Assembly: GCA_020637335.1 (NCBI GenBank)
Contig: JACJWC010000009.1
Span: forward strand, 172,825-236,824
Reading direction: 5' to 3'
Length of the DNA: 64,000 nucleotides
Origin: Acidobacteriota bacterium
Lineage (GTDB): Bacteria; Acidobacteriota; Holophagae; Acanthopleuribacterales; Acanthopleuribacteraceae
In this document: positions 36,201 through 45,661 of the stretch, piece by piece
How positions within the stretch are numbered: the first letter of the stretch is position 1
How the letters are laid out: the number at the start of each line of letters is the position of its first letter
Notes under the pieces: generated by a model
Database searches by the model: none
What the model was told of the DNA's origin: nothing
What the model saw: only the letters and a program-made list of their open reading frames with translations
Program-made: the position numbers and the translations under genes

Positions 36201-36637
36201 CGATCCCCAAAGCCTTTGTGGAGAGCACCGCTCAACGCCTGCACTATTATCAAAAATTTGCCCGCGCCCAAACCAAAATCGAAGCGGAAGAAATTTACAC
36301 CGAGATGCGCGACTGCTTTGGCCAGTTACCGCCTGCAGTTGACCAGCTTTTGCGCGAGACTCAAATCAAAATTTTGGCCCAGAACAAACGCATCACCAGT
36401 CTGGACCGAGATGGGTCATTGGTCCGGATGCGTTTCCATCCCGATGCGCCGCTGCGAGTCGATCAAATCCTCAACCTGATCCAATCCAATCCCAAAGGCA
36501 AAATCACACCGGAAGGCATTTTGCAATTGGCCGGCCCCAACCCCGCAGACCCACATTCTTATTACACCTGGCTCGAAACGGTTTTGCAAGAAGGCATTCA
36601 CCTGGACACCGAGCCCGGTGCCCAGGCACGCCCTTGA
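33242..36637 (+). CDS. mfd: Transcription-repair coupling factor Mfd
   Basis: A 1131-residue protein, close to the usual length. Mfd releases stalled RNA polymerase and recruits UvrA to the lesion. Visible parts: the UvrB-like N-terminal module (EPGEFARRGGILDVFP), the polymerase-interacting domain beginning GDFVVHKEHGIGQFLGL, and the RecG-like translocase. The translocase shows Walker A GDVGFGKTEVA, the DEEQ box IDEEQRFGV, MSATPIPRTL, ENGVDIPNANTMIV and GRIGRSDRPAYAF. The C-terminal TRCF domain follows. The start overlaps the Nudix-NadD gene by 14 bases. It converges on pepQ with one base between the two stops. Confidence 0.97.
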   Translation: MSLLDSATQIHGLRGSALAFWLAQRTQPIVVVLEQAGQIDGFAQDLATFAPHKTLIKLPPRSGSPFLHTHIHDQIRLQRIQSFFALQGQDWDVLVTSVQCLLERLPPTHRLAMPHFRLSCGEELDLEKACRQLADMGYRRGDLVSEPGEFARRGGILDVFPLDADRPVRIEVEFDTIEDLRSFDAHSQRSISPIDDLDILPVREWVAGPEEIAHFAKAGGKLWNKTKSRQHFLELYARADQSGHFPGIEHWTALFFDQTQALFDLAKSAEWLFEDGDACLAQLDSLISNWQQQQEEAEHAGQIFAPLSQITHVDAQNRLMAPHRPVLVHYHLQPDRLDQSFLTRAAGQYLDDFPRFLRDWSPQLHQMAIVFALQTQAGMHQAEHLAESAGIPIKEIRFPLPAELPPGFYFAEGSLSTGFEWPDHHLLVMAESDIWPKQKGGRRKALGKKVFFSELADLKPGDFVVHKEHGIGQFLGLVDVRAGDHLFEMMALEYKGQDKLYVALDQLDQIQRLGPRDSTVHVDQLGGVSWARTKERVRKAIRELAIDLLKLYAERELIRGLTCEPDNELQWEFEQDFPFDATPDQLKACEEIKADIQQNGPPMDRVLVGDVGFGKTEVAMRFAYKLVQAGGQVAVLCPTTVLAFQHFLTFRQRFAKTPARIGWVSRFSSTSELKKLKEQVQMGELDIVIGTHRLLGKDIQFRNLAGLVIDEEQRFGVAHKEKLKETRKQVHVLSMSATPIPRTLNMAFSGMRQISVMETPPRNRMAISTNIIEFRPGLIRNAIQFELARKGQVFFIHNRVETMPEMVAELAQLVPEARIDFAHGQMDSQPLESVMVRFIKGEFDVLVASAIIENGVDIPNANTMIVNQAHMFGLGQLYQLRGRIGRSDRPAYAFLVVPPRGRMNPQARKRLAALEEFSELGAGFRIAARDMEVRGVGDLLGARQSGFVEAVGFQTYMRLLEETIAELRGQKIEDVIHCVLNLKLGAAIPKAFVESTAQRLHYYQKFARAQTKIEAEEIYTEMRDCFGQLPPAVDQLLRETQIKILAQNKRITSLDRDGSLVRMRFHPDAPLRVDQILNLIQSNPKGKITPEGILQLAGPNPADPHSYYTWLETVLQEGIHLDTEPGAQARP

Positions 36638-36638
36638 G

Positions 36639-37961
36639 TTAGCGGGTTAAATTTTGCGGCCCTTTTTCGGTGACAAGAATGTTGTCCTCGATGCGGATCC
36701 CACCCAATGGGATTAAGGCATCCACCAGTTTCCAATTGATGGTCGCACCCTTTTCGGTAGCCCGTTCCGGATCGAGCAGGACCGGAATGAAATACAAGCC
36801 CGGCTCAATCGTGAACACCATTCCGGCTTCCATTTTTCGGGTCAGACGCAAAAAACGATGATCTTCTGGCGGTGGCGCCAACACGCCGGTTTCGTCCTTG
36901 AAATGGCCGGACACATCGTGAACCTGGAGGCCAAGTAAATGGCCAATTCCATGTGGGAAAAACAAACTGGATATTTTCATATCCTTGAGCTTTTCACGAT
37001 CGCCCTGGACAATATTTTCTGCTAGCAGGATATCTAATACACCGTCATGGGCGGCCTCATGCAGGGTGAGGTAGGGGACACCAACATGAACCTTTTGCAC
37101 GAGGTCCAGTTGCAGGGCATCCATTTTCTCAACCAACGAACGAAATACCGGATGAGCATCTTCGCGGGCATAGGTCCGCGTAATATCGGAACAATAAAAA
37201 GCATCCATGGAACCAGCATCAATGAGCAACACCTTGCTGTCTTTGCCACTGCTCTGGCGTTTGCCTTGATAGTGCAGAATTGCCCCTTTTTCATCGAGTG
37301 CAACGATATTACCGTAGGGGCATTCCTGTTCCAATTGGCCGCACGCCTGCAAATAGCGCATGTGAATTTCCCATTCACTGGCACCCTCCATAAAGGCATG
37401 GTAGGCGGCCTCATGGCCTTTGAGCGCCCGTTGATTGGCGATGCGGATGCGCTCCACTTCATAAGGCGTCTTTAAAGATCGCGCATAGTCCAAACGATTA
37501 CGCAGGTTCTTTTCGTTGTGCAAATTGCTGGGCAAACCCATTTGCGAGGCAAATTCCGTGTTTTCGCCCAAGAAAGCGATGCGTCGCGTTGCCGGCAAGT
37601 GGTCCAAAACTTGTTCAGGCGAACTGAGGCTGACCACATCAAATGAATCTGCAACCCATTGTTCCAGCCGAAAATCCTGCTCATACCAAAAATCGGTTGG
37701 GACAACTTGAAAAAACACTGGCTTTTTGCCCGGTTGGATCATGACCATTTGGTCAGGACGATTTACAGGTAACCAATGCAAAAGGTGGTGATGGGCCTTG
37801 AAGACCACGGCGTGGTCATCGGCAAAGTAATAGGATTCCGTTCCCGAATGAGAAAGGACGGCGTCGATCTGCACACCATTCTTCTGGAGCAAATCCAGCG
37901 TTTCTTCATAGCGGTTTTGTAGGGTTTGAATATGATCGGCAAATAAATCGGTCACTGGCAT
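36639..37961 (-). CDS. pepQ: Xaa-Pro dipeptidase
   Basis: A 440-residue M24 metallopeptidase (pita-bread fold) that cleaves dipeptides with C-terminal proline. The five metal ligands can be placed: Asp in LLIDAGSMD, Asp in CSDITRTY, His in FPHGIGHLLGL, Glu in FTIEPGLYF and Glu in GIRIEDNIL. The N-terminal creatinase-like domain includes HSGTESYYFADDH. Length and the HGIGHLLGLQVHDV string match PepQ of gammaproteobacteria (about 443). ATG at 37961 is preceded by GGAG. It is the last gene of the rnhB-transglutaminase-Mpo1 string on the minus strand, 46 bases downstream of the Mpo1-like gene. Confidence 0.93.
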   Translation of the reverse strand: MPVTDLFADHIQTLQNRYEETLDLLQKNGVQIDAVLSHSGTESYYFADDHAVVFKAHHHLLHWLPVNRPDQMVMIQPGKKPVFFQVVPTDFWYEQDFRLEQWVADSFDVVSLSSPEQVLDHLPATRRIAFLGENTEFASQMGLPSNLHNEKNLRNRLDYARSLKTPYEVERIRIANQRALKGHEAAYHAFMEGASEWEIHMRYLQACGQLEQECPYGNIVALDEKGAILHYQGKRQSSGKDSKVLLIDAGSMDAFYCSDITRTYAREDAHPVFRSLVEKMDALQLDLVQKVHVGVPYLTLHEAAHDGVLDILLAENIVQGDREKLKDMKISSLFFPHGIGHLLGLQVHDVSGHFKDETGVLAPPPEDHRFLRLTRKMEAGMVFTIEPGLYFIPVLLDPERATEKGATINWKLVDALIPLGGIRIEDNILVTEKGPQNLTR

Positions 37962-38007
37962 TCGGCACGCTCCTTCTAAATCTGTCCGCTAAAGCTATAG
38001 CAGGGCG

Positions 38008-38457
38008 TCAAGAAACCTTCAAGCCGCCTGGCATACCCAATTTGAGGAAAAGCTGGTTGAGAATGAATAAAGGACCGGCCAAAAGATGTAATGCATTTTT
38101 TAAGAAGGCCGGTTTTTTGCCTTCGTAGAAGTGTCCGATAAACTGAAGTACCCAACCCAACAAGAACAGGCCAACACCGACCCAAACGCCCAAAGGACCT
38201 GCCAGGACATAGCCAATGGCCAAGAGCACGGCCATGACCAGGCCCAAACCGGGCGCCAGAAACAGGTAGTAAAGAGCTACCGGAATCAAAACAACCAAGG
38301 CACCATCCAAAGCCAGACCGGAAACAGGGATATGGACCGCCCGCAACATGACCTGGATCGCAAACACAATCATGGGAATGCCAAAATAGTGGGTCATTTT
38401 ATTGCGGGCATCGCGATGATAGGCCCCGTAATCGCTGAGCAGTTGCTGTGCGGTCAT
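38008..38457 (-). CDS. Mpo1-like (DUF962) membrane protein
   Basis: A 149-residue integral membrane protein of the Mpo1/YGL010w family. It has the N-terminal signature YGAYHRDARNKMTHYFGIP, four hydrophobic helices and the C-terminal QFIGHFYEGKKPAF with KNALHLLAGPLF. The three conserved His sites (in AYH, THYFG and GHFYEGK) match the metal ligands of yeast Mpo1, a dioxygenase in alpha-oxidation of 2-hydroxy fatty acids. The start overlaps the stop of the large transglutaminase-like gene (ATGA). The bacterial function is not established; oxidation of hydroxylated lipids is inferred from the family. Confidence 0.85.
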   Translation of the reverse strand: MTAQQLLSDYGAYHRDARNKMTHYFGIPMIVFAIQVMLRAVHIPVSGLALDGALVVLIPVALYYLFLAPGLGLVMAVLLAIGYVLAGPLGVWVGVGLFLLGWVLQFIGHFYEGKKPAFLKNALHLLAGPLFILNQLFLKLGMPGGLKVS

Positions 38458-41400
38458 GTTCCAGCTTCCATATTCACGCTGATGGTATTTTCATTCTCGT
38501 TGATCGAATTGAGGAACTCAAGAAATTTCGGGTAGTTTTCGGGTGCGATCAGTTGGTCAGGTACTTCATAACTGCGCTTAATCAAGAGGACTTGTTCGGA
38601 TTCGCGCTTGACGGTCAGCTTATAAACCCCAAATTCAGTTTTTAAGTTAACGTTTTTGGGCTCAACTGACCAATGCGCTTTTCCGTTTAAGGTGACGCGC
38701 ACTGTGCCTTCATTCACCAACGGTCTGCGGATATGCAAAGGCATGTGGCGTTCAGCCAGGGATCCGTAATTTTGGATGAGAACGGTTTCTGGCAGGAGCC
38801 GCGGCAATTTAAAGGTTTGGCCTTCCAAAACACCAAAAGCCGGATGGCTAAAGGTGTGCGCCAACTGAAATTCACCGGCAGGCTGGTCTTCGGCAATCGT
38901 CACTGTTTGAACCTGCGTCCCGGGATAGTTGCCGTTGATGCCGGCCTCAACCCTTTGTTTGATTTCCGGTTTATTGAGCAGTTTGTAGCGTTCGACCAGG
39001 TTTCCTGCAAACGAACCATAAAAGGTTTCAGAGCCGCTGCCGGTCATCGCACCCGTATCATCAATAGCCATTTCGTAGGCAAAAGTAATCCGTTCGGATT
39101 GGGCTGAAGATTCGGGTAGGGTAATCTCGACCACATCGGCGTGTTCGTCCAGCAAAAGACCTTTGGCACCGCGATATTCATAGGGAATATACCCAAAGGG
39201 CAGGTGTTTTTGGTTGGGGTCGACAAACACAATCTTTTGACCAAATTTCAATTGAAGCAGTCCGTAAGTATAAAAATCGGGAATCGGGACGGGGCTGGAA
39301 ATGGTTTCCAATTCCTTGGGTCGGGTCAGAACCAGGTGGGTGGGAATCCCCATTTCATTAAAGGTGCGACACAGCAGAAGTCCCGCATTACCCGACTTGG
39401 TCTGCCAGACCTGATTGATATCGCGGTAAAACTGTTGGTCGGGTTCGATGCTATCAACCACAAAGGCATACACCTTTTCTGCACGTTTGCGCAGGTCCGT
39501 TTCTTCCTGAGCCCAGCTGACCATTTCGCCCTTCAAACCACGCGAAGGAACCATGCGAGTGTTGATGGCATTGATAAAGAAATCACGAATTTCCCGGTAA
39601 GTCGTATTGAAATAAAACGTTGCAGTCGGCAGAAAATAACCCGGGTTGGGCATGGCGGGTTCAGCGTTTAAAGGCGGCATGTTTTTGGCCAGCCAGCGCA
39701 CCGAAACCAGCCCATTTTCCTCGTTGCGTTCCAAAGGAAAGGGGAAATTCTTTGAAAAGATCTGCGGCTCTGGGTCCAGACCTTTGGGGTAGATCAACAC
39801 CAGCTCACTGTGGTGGTAAATCCGGTCGATCCCCTGAAAAACAAAGGACATGGACGCATCAGCCCCATCTTTGTCATAGTAAGCAGGCGGCAAATATTGG
39901 ATGTGCTCTTCATCAATGAAATCGCCAACCGAAACACCACTCAGGGTTAAGGAGGATTTGTGGTCGATATCCGCCGGATACAGCACACTGCCATCGGGTT
40001 TAATGGTTCGAAGCTCCAAAATCTCAACGTCTTCGGGCAGGCTGATTTCGCTTTCCTCATCCACGCCCGCTTTGGTTAAGACCCGTCGCAGCAGGTGGGT
40101 ATAGCGCATCTGAGATCCGTCAGCGAACAGGCGAATCATCATCTGGTCCAACACCAACTCCGTGTCGGCATCCTGTGGGGTCGGACGCTGCAAGGTCTTT
40201 TCCACCACTGAAAAGCTGTCAACGCGAAAGGATTCAAAGGCGGTACGGCCATCGAGATGGGACAGCATTTGGCGCAAACGGCCATTGCCGGGATCCTGCT
40301 CAAGCGCGTCCTGCATGCGGGCACGGGCTTGGTCGAGTTTGCCCTCATAACAGTCCAAATCGACTAGGTCGCTTAATGCCCGGAAATTGGTCGGATCCAC
40401 CGCCATTGTCTGCTCCAACCAATAGCGTTGGTTGACGTGGTCGCCCAGACGCGCGTAGTCATTCGCAATTGCGGAGGGGAAGTAGGCACTTTCCGGAAAA
40501 TAGGCCGATCGCTGCTTGAGATTCTCAATCGCCGCTTCCAGGTTTTCGTTTAAGTCATACCATTCGGCTAAGTAGCTGTCCCAGGGGAACAGACGACCCA
40601 GGTTGGCCAGAAGTTCCACAGTTCGTTCCGTATTTCCCTCGGCTTTTGCAATATCCAACAGGCGTTTTTGGGCCCATCCATCTTGGGGACCGAAAGCTTC
40701 CAATTGCTTTTTGACCTGTTCGCGAACATCAATTAGGTTTTCGCGACCGGAAAGTGCCAAAAGACCATCTAAGGAATCGTTGTGGTGGGCCTGGAGGGTC
40801 AAAGCCGTTCTAAACAACTGCAAAGCATCTTGCGGTCGATTGGCCTGAATCATCAGCCTGCCCATCAGGGCAAAAGTGTCGGGCAGGGCCTGTGGCGAAT
40901 TGACCAAGACGCGCAATAGATTGAAGGCGTTACCCAAACGTTCGTCCTGGGACAAATAATCGGCTCCGGTTAGGTACAAATTGGCTAAGGCCGCGCCAGC
41001 CCATTGACTGTCGGGGTAGGTTTGCCGCAATGCTTCATAATTTTCAAGCGCCGTTTCATCGTCTTCACGGAGCTGTGCATAAAATCCTTGCAGGAAAAGC
41101 GCGAGGCTGCGATCAGACCCCAATTCTTTTTGGTAGGGGTTCATTTCCATGGCGGGATAGGCAAGATCGGTCAGTTGCTTTTGGGGCAAATTTGGACTGA
41201 CCGTTTCAAAGTTATCCCCGCTCAATTGCAGCGAAAATTGGCCATTGGCGCCGCGCGTTTGGGTCAATTTGATCAGAAACTCATGTTCGCCTTTGGCCAG
41301 AGTCACCCGGTAATAATTGACCTTGGGTCCCATTTCCAATAAAGCGCGTTTCTGGACCAGTTTTTTTCCATCCAGGTAAAGGTCTAAGTTTTGAAATGCG

Positions 41401-42056
41401 TAAAGTCGCAACAGAAAATCGTTGGGGTGCTCCACTTTTATCTTGGCATGCGCGTACAACACACCTGCACCCCGCACGCTGCTAGGTGGGACCATGACGC
41501 CGCTCATACTGGTCTGAACCGGCCAGGCCAGAGACCACGTTTTAATCTGTTCAGCGGGCCATTCGCGTTCAAAGTCGGGGATGGGATACTGACCATAAAG
41601 CGGCGCGTAACGCCAAGCCTGGATGTATCCGGATTCCGACAATGCACGCGTATGCAGGGCTTGATCGTCTTGGTAACTGGCCAATAAGCGCAAGTAAAAT
41701 GCCCGCAACCCCTTGGTTTCCGGTCGCACGGGTTGCCAATCGACCAGAATTTCACCGGCTTGATCAATCCAACCGGGAAATTGGTCGCGCAAGGCTTTCA
41801 TGTAAGCCAGAACGAATTCACTTTCCAAGCTGTCCGGAAATTCACGCAGGATCGACAAGCCCGCATTTTGGGTAGCCTCATTGTCCTGGCGCGCGACAAC
41901 AGAAAGGAACCAACCAATGCGATCCAGATGGTTTTGGGCATCGGATTTTTTCGCTTCGTAAAGGGCTTGACTCAATTCAAAACGGTTTGCGAAAAACTCA
42001 CCGTCCAAATCAGTGGCCTGAATAGGGGTCAGGCCGAAAAAGAAAAATAACAACAT
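38454..42056 (-). CDS. Very large exported TPR/DUF3857/transglutaminase-like protein, catalytic residues lost
   Basis: A 1200-residue exported protein (signal peptide MLLFFFFGLTPIQA). Order: a beta-sandwich region around residues 130-260, TPR-like helices (about 290-560), a DUF3857 domain (about 600-800), a transglutaminase core and a C-terminal beta region. It is a paralogue of the gene directly upstream (1192 residues, same order). The nucleophile Cys is replaced by S888 in TKSGNAGLLLC and the His position reads DFYTYGLLQL; the Asp is kept (VFVDPNQ). It is therefore probably not an active protease or transglutaminase. It follows the paralogue after 14 bases and overlaps the Mpo1-like gene. 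Cellular role unknown; periplasmic scaffold is a guess. Confidence 0.82.
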   Translation of the reverse strand: MLLFFFFGLTPIQATDLDGEFFANRFELSQALYEAKKSDAQNHLDRIGWFLSVVARQDNEATQNAGLSILREFPDSLESEFVLAYMKALRDQFPGWIDQAGEILVDWQPVRPETKGLRAFYLRLLASYQDDQALHTRALSESGYIQAWRYAPLYGQYPIPDFEREWPAEQIKTWSLAWPVQTSMSGVMVPPSSVRGAGVLYAHAKIKVEHPNDFLLRLYAFQNLDLYLDGKKLVQKRALLEMGPKVNYYRVTLAKGEHEFLIKLTQTRGANGQFSLQLSGDNFETVSPNLPQKQLTDLAYPAMEMNPYQKELGSDRSLALFLQGFYAQLREDDETALENYEALRQTYPDSQWAGAALANLYLTGADYLSQDERLGNAFNLLRVLVNSPQALPDTFALMGRLMIQANRPQDALQLFRTALTLQAHHNDSLDGLLALSGRENLIDVREQVKKQLEAFGPQDGWAQKRLLDIAKAEGNTERTVELLANLGRLFPWDSYLAEWYDLNENLEAAIENLKQRSAYFPESAYFPSAIANDYARLGDHVNQRYWLEQTMAVDPTNFRALSDLVDLDCYEGKLDQARARMQDALEQDPGNGRLRQMLSHLDGRTAFESFRVDSFSVVEKTLQRPTPQDADTELVLDQMMIRLFADGSQMRYTHLLRRVLTKAGVDEESEISLPEDVEILELRTIKPDGSVLYPADIDHKSSLTLSGVSVGDFIDEEHIQYLPPAYYDKDGADASMSFVFQGIDRIYHHSELVLIYPKGLDPEPQIFSKNFPFPLERNEENGLVSVRWLAKNMPPLNAEPAMPNPGYFLPTATFYFNTTYREIRDFFINAINTRMVPSRGLKGEMVSWAQEETDLRKRAEKVYAFVVDSIEPDQQFYRDINQVWQTKSGNAGLLLCRTFNEMGIPTHLVLTRPKELETISSPVPIPDFYTYGLLQLKFGQKIVFVDPNQKHLPFGYIPYEYRGAKGLLLDEHADVVEITLPESSAQSERITFAYEMAIDDTGAMTGSGSETFYGSFAGNLVERYKLLNKPEIKQRVEAGINGNYPGTQVQTVTIAEDQPAGEFQLAHTFSHPAFGVLEGQTFKLPRLLPETVLIQNYGSLAERHMPLHIRRPLVNEGTVRVTLNGKAHWSVEPKNVNLKTEFGVYKLTVKRESEQVLLIKRSYEVPDQLIAPENYPKFLEFLNSINENENTISVNMEAGT

Positions 42057-42070
42057 GAGGGCTCCCTTAC

Positions 42071-45000
42071 TTAGCTTTGCGGTTTGGTCAGGTCTAAGGT
42101 TTGTTCCAGGCTGGCATCGTGGGCCAAAAGGAACTTACGCAGGTTCTCGTAGGCGGAGACGGGGATCAAGGGCGTTTTGAAGGCGATCTCGTAGGTGATG
42201 GAAAGTGTTCGCTCATCCCGCGTTTCGGTTACTACGGCGATCTTTAAAAACTCGTCCTCAAGCGCCAATGTTTCCGGTAATTTGCCGAATTTGAAGTTCT
42301 TGGGCAGGGTCAGGCTCAGCTTGATGACCTTTCGATGGGGCGGCCCTGTCTCAATGGGAAATTGACGACTCGCATTGGGCGCATAATCGGGCGTCAAAGC
42401 ATCCGATAAAAAACGCAAAGGCAATTTAAAGCCGTTGCCGTTGGGCAAGAGGAATTGGCTGCTGGTGCCTTCAAACGCAAGCGAAATGGGCTCATTGATT
42501 TGAGTGCCTTTCCGTTCGGCTTTCTGGATAAGGATCCCCGGAATCGATCCCACCAGAATATTCTGCGTAATCTTATCGATTTTGCCTTCCAGCGACAGCG
42601 CTTGGCGCAAGGCCGGAACACGTGCGCCAACCAAGGCCAATTTTCCTTTGAATTGCGCATTGCCATTACTATCCAAAGCGACCTTGAGGTCTAGCTCCTG
42701 CGAATTGTTATTGAGGTAAGGAATGTGGCGAAGTTCACTTGTGCCGTTGCGGTGGACCAGTAGGGTTAAGGCGCCCTGATCCATTTCGGGCAATTCATCC
42801 ATCCCGGAAAACTCAGCTGTCCCGTCCAGGAACAGATCAAAGGCAGGCACGTAGGCAATGGCGTGGTTGAAATAGGCCAAGGAGGCCGGTTCGGTGTGAA
42901 TCTCACCCTTGTCTTTGGTACGCACGATTGCAATCGAAGCCTCTACGCCGGCCTCGCGCAACATGGCCACCATCAAAGATGCTTTGTCCTTACAGTCGCC
43001 GAATTGGCGGTTACAAACCTGGTTAACCTGATACGGTTTATAGCCGTGAATGCCAAATTCCAGAGCCACATAACGCGTATGCGTAATGACAAATTCATGA
43101 ATGCGTTTGACTTTTTCCAAGGGGTCGTTGACCCCTTGAATCAGTTCTGCAACGCGCTGTTTGGTGGTGTGGTCCAATTCCAACTGTTTTCCGACCAGGT
43201 CTGAATACCAGCGACCCATTTGGCTCCAATCCTTAAAGGTCGAAACACTGACATAGGGCAAGTAACCCAATGGACCAGGCATGCGCGCTTCCCGCTCTGC
43301 GCTGCTGATGTCTTTAAGCGTCCACTGATAGACGACTTGATCCCCAACTTCCTGCTTGGTGAACTTGGGATTCATGCGCTCGTGGTGGTAATAGAGCTGG
43401 CGGCCCTTGGGGAAAATCAGAGTGTAGCGCTGGGTTCGAATGGGGTATTCACCGGTGAAATAGACCAAGTCCCCAAAATAGTCGCCATATATGTTGCTGG
43501 ACTGAGTCTCATCAATCCGGTATTCGACCCGAATGCGATCGCCAACCTTCAGATTGGGGAAAGCGACCTGATAGGCCACCAAATCGTAGTAGGTTCGGTA
43601 CTCGGGATCAGAAATTCGCGCTTGACCCTTTTGATTCAGGATTAGTGTTTGATCACCGCGGTAAATTTCTGCCTTCAACAGTTCCGCTTTTTGGCGCAAT
43701 GGCGCATAAGAAAAGGAATAGCCGGGCAATTCTCGCGAAGCGTTCGGGCCAATCACTTCCCACTCCATCTGATGGAATTCACTGCTTTGACCATTGGGAT
43801 TCACCTTAACAACGGCCTGATCGAGATTGACCACAACGGAAGTCACCTCGCCGACAGGGAAGCGATCCACATCGGAAGGCTCCACGTAATACGGTGCATA
43901 AAACTCGACGACATCGTCCTGGCTCAAGGTCAACAGATTTTCCAAATCCGGGTTTTGAGGGCGAATAGCCAGCGCTTGGCGCAAATAATCCATGCCGTCG
44001 GACTGACCGGTGCGCAATTTCATTTCGCCCATGAATTGGAGCACAAAGGGGTTCTCGGGCGTTTGTTTGAGCGCCTTGGCCAAAAGGGATTCGGCATCCT
44101 CAAAGCGGTTATTGGAGACCAAAAACTGTGCGTATTCACCGAGGATCGACAAGGAATAGGGTGACACTTGCAGCGCTTGTTGAAAAATCCGGTCCAGCCC
44201 ACTTACGTTGGCCTGTTTTTTCAACAAGGCGATTTTGCGTTCTAAAAATTTATTGTTGTTGTGGCGCATGGCAATGATTTGATCGATCAACGGGCTTGCC
44301 TGATTTTGAAAATCCATGTGCCAAGCCAGATCGCAGAGGTCCATCACAATCCAGGGCACGCCGGGGTACTGTTGGTTCAGCGCCTCCGTCTCGCGCATGG
44401 CTAAACCCGTTAAACCCAATCGAGCCAAAGTGTTATTGATCAGGATTCGCGCTGGCCAATAATTCACTTGGCTTTCGAGGGCACGTTCGCCATAGCGCCG
44501 AGCCTCCCAAAAACGTTCCTGTTCAAGCGCGATTTGACCCAATTGGGTCAGGGCAAAAGCATCCTCGGGAAATTTCTTGAGGAAGGTATTCAGAAACTTG
44601 ATTTTCTGGTTATCGTCTTCACTCAAGCTCAGCATTTTTTCGAGGGTATTCTCGTCGGGTTCCAGCTCGAAGTGTTTGACCAACTGATCAAATGCACTGC
44701 CATACTGCGGGTGCGTTCCCCATTCTTTGAGCAATAAAACCGTGCCTAACGCATAGGGCCCCTTGGCGGCAGCTTGAGCAAGGAGATCGGGTTGCGCAGA
44801 CAGGACCTTGGTTTTGTCTTTCAGTTTTCGGGTCGGCAAAACGGCCTGAAAAGGTGGCACTATGCCATTTTGGCCGGTCAAACGGGTAAAGAAACCCAAA
44901 TTTGAATTTTCGCTATCCGTTTCCATGACAAGTGTGAGTTGGTGCCAACCCTTTTTGACCTGAAATTGGACACGATGTTGATCGGGATGGGGCGCATGGT

Positions 45001-45649
45001 CGGCTTGAATATCCAAAATCATGGATCCATCGACAAAAACCCGGACCCGATAGTCAAAACCCACAGCCAGATTGAAGATGCCACCTGGACCGGCATCAAA
45101 TTGGGTGGTCAACACGGCGCTTGTTAATTGGGTGGGGAAGATGGCCGCATTGACATCAAAAAAACCAAATTGCCCGACACCCAAGTCCCAATAATGCGGG
45201 CCAAATGAATCGAGTGGCAGCCAGCTCACGGTTCGGCCATTGTTATCGAAGGACTGTGATTTCAGATAGTTCAATGGCGATTCCAACCGATTTGGCAGGG
45301 GACCCAAAACCAGCCAATGGGGAACGTAACCCAAGGTAGGCACGAGTTTTTCAATAGCTTGAAAGTCACCACTTTGCCGGTAAATTTGCGTCAGGATATA
45401 CCCAATTTCCGAAGCGGCTTCCCCATCCTGAACCGTCTCAAACAGCTGCAAAACGGCTTTGGCAATATCGCCCTGGCGTGCACTGGTATGTCCCTTGAGA
45501 TAAAGGGAATCCGCCAACAACACCGCGTCCACCGGGTCTTGACTGGCCTGTTCAACTTTAGCAATCAGCTGATCAAGCTCCGTATCCGCATAATTTAGGC
45601 TGGATTGGGGCGCATAAAACGCAAGAAATAACCAGAAAAGGGTGTTCAA
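42071..45649 (-). CDS. Very large exported TPR/DUF3857/transglutaminase-like protein, triad intact
   Basis: A 1192-residue exported protein, start TTG at 45649 behind GGAGGA, with signal peptide MNTLFWLFLAFYA. Architecture as in its downstream paralogue: beta-sandwich, TPR-like repeats, DUF3857, transglutaminase-like core, C-terminal beta domain. The cysteine-protease/transglutaminase triad is complete: C886 in FGDCKDKA, H929 in FNHAIAYV and D942 in FLDGTAEF. Such proteins may cleave or crosslink peptides in the periplasm; the substrate is unknown. It lies 12 bases downstream of rnhB and 14 bases upstream of the paralogue, so the three are probably one transcript. Confidence 0.86.
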   Translation of the reverse strand: MNTLFWLFLAFYAPQSSLNYADTELDQLIAKVEQASQDPVDAVLLADSLYLKGHTSARQGDIAKAVLQLFETVQDGEAASEIGYILTQIYRQSGDFQAIEKLVPTLGYVPHWLVLGPLPNRLESPLNYLKSQSFDNNGRTVSWLPLDSFGPHYWDLGVGQFGFFDVNAAIFPTQLTSAVLTTQFDAGPGGIFNLAVGFDYRVRVFVDGSMILDIQADHAPHPDQHRVQFQVKKGWHQLTLVMETDSENSNLGFFTRLTGQNGIVPPFQAVLPTRKLKDKTKVLSAQPDLLAQAAAKGPYALGTVLLLKEWGTHPQYGSAFDQLVKHFELEPDENTLEKMLSLSEDDNQKIKFLNTFLKKFPEDAFALTQLGQIALEQERFWEARRYGERALESQVNYWPARILINNTLARLGLTGLAMRETEALNQQYPGVPWIVMDLCDLAWHMDFQNQASPLIDQIIAMRHNNNKFLERKIALLKKQANVSGLDRIFQQALQVSPYSLSILGEYAQFLVSNNRFEDAESLLAKALKQTPENPFVLQFMGEMKLRTGQSDGMDYLRQALAIRPQNPDLENLLTLSQDDVVEFYAPYYVEPSDVDRFPVGEVTSVVVNLDQAVVKVNPNGQSSEFHQMEWEVIGPNASRELPGYSFSYAPLRQKAELLKAEIYRGDQTLILNQKGQARISDPEYRTYYDLVAYQVAFPNLKVGDRIRVEYRIDETQSSNIYGDYFGDLVYFTGEYPIRTQRYTLIFPKGRQLYYHHERMNPKFTKQEVGDQVVYQWTLKDISSAEREARMPGPLGYLPYVSVSTFKDWSQMGRWYSDLVGKQLELDHTTKQRVAELIQGVNDPLEKVKRIHEFVITHTRYVALEFGIHGYKPYQVNQVCNRQFGDCKDKASLMVAMLREAGVEASIAIVRTKDKGEIHTEPASLAYFNHAIAYVPAFDLFLDGTAEFSGMDELPEMDQGALTLLVHRNGTSELRHIPYLNNNSQELDLKVALDSNGNAQFKGKLALVGARVPALRQALSLEGKIDKITQNILVGSIPGILIQKAERKGTQINEPISLAFEGTSSQFLLPNGNGFKLPLRFLSDALTPDYAPNASRQFPIETGPPHRKVIKLSLTLPKNFKFGKLPETLALEDEFLKIAVVTETRDERTLSITYEIAFKTPLIPVSAYENLRKFLLAHDASLEQTLDLTKPQS

Positions 45650-45661
45650 AACACAGTCCTC

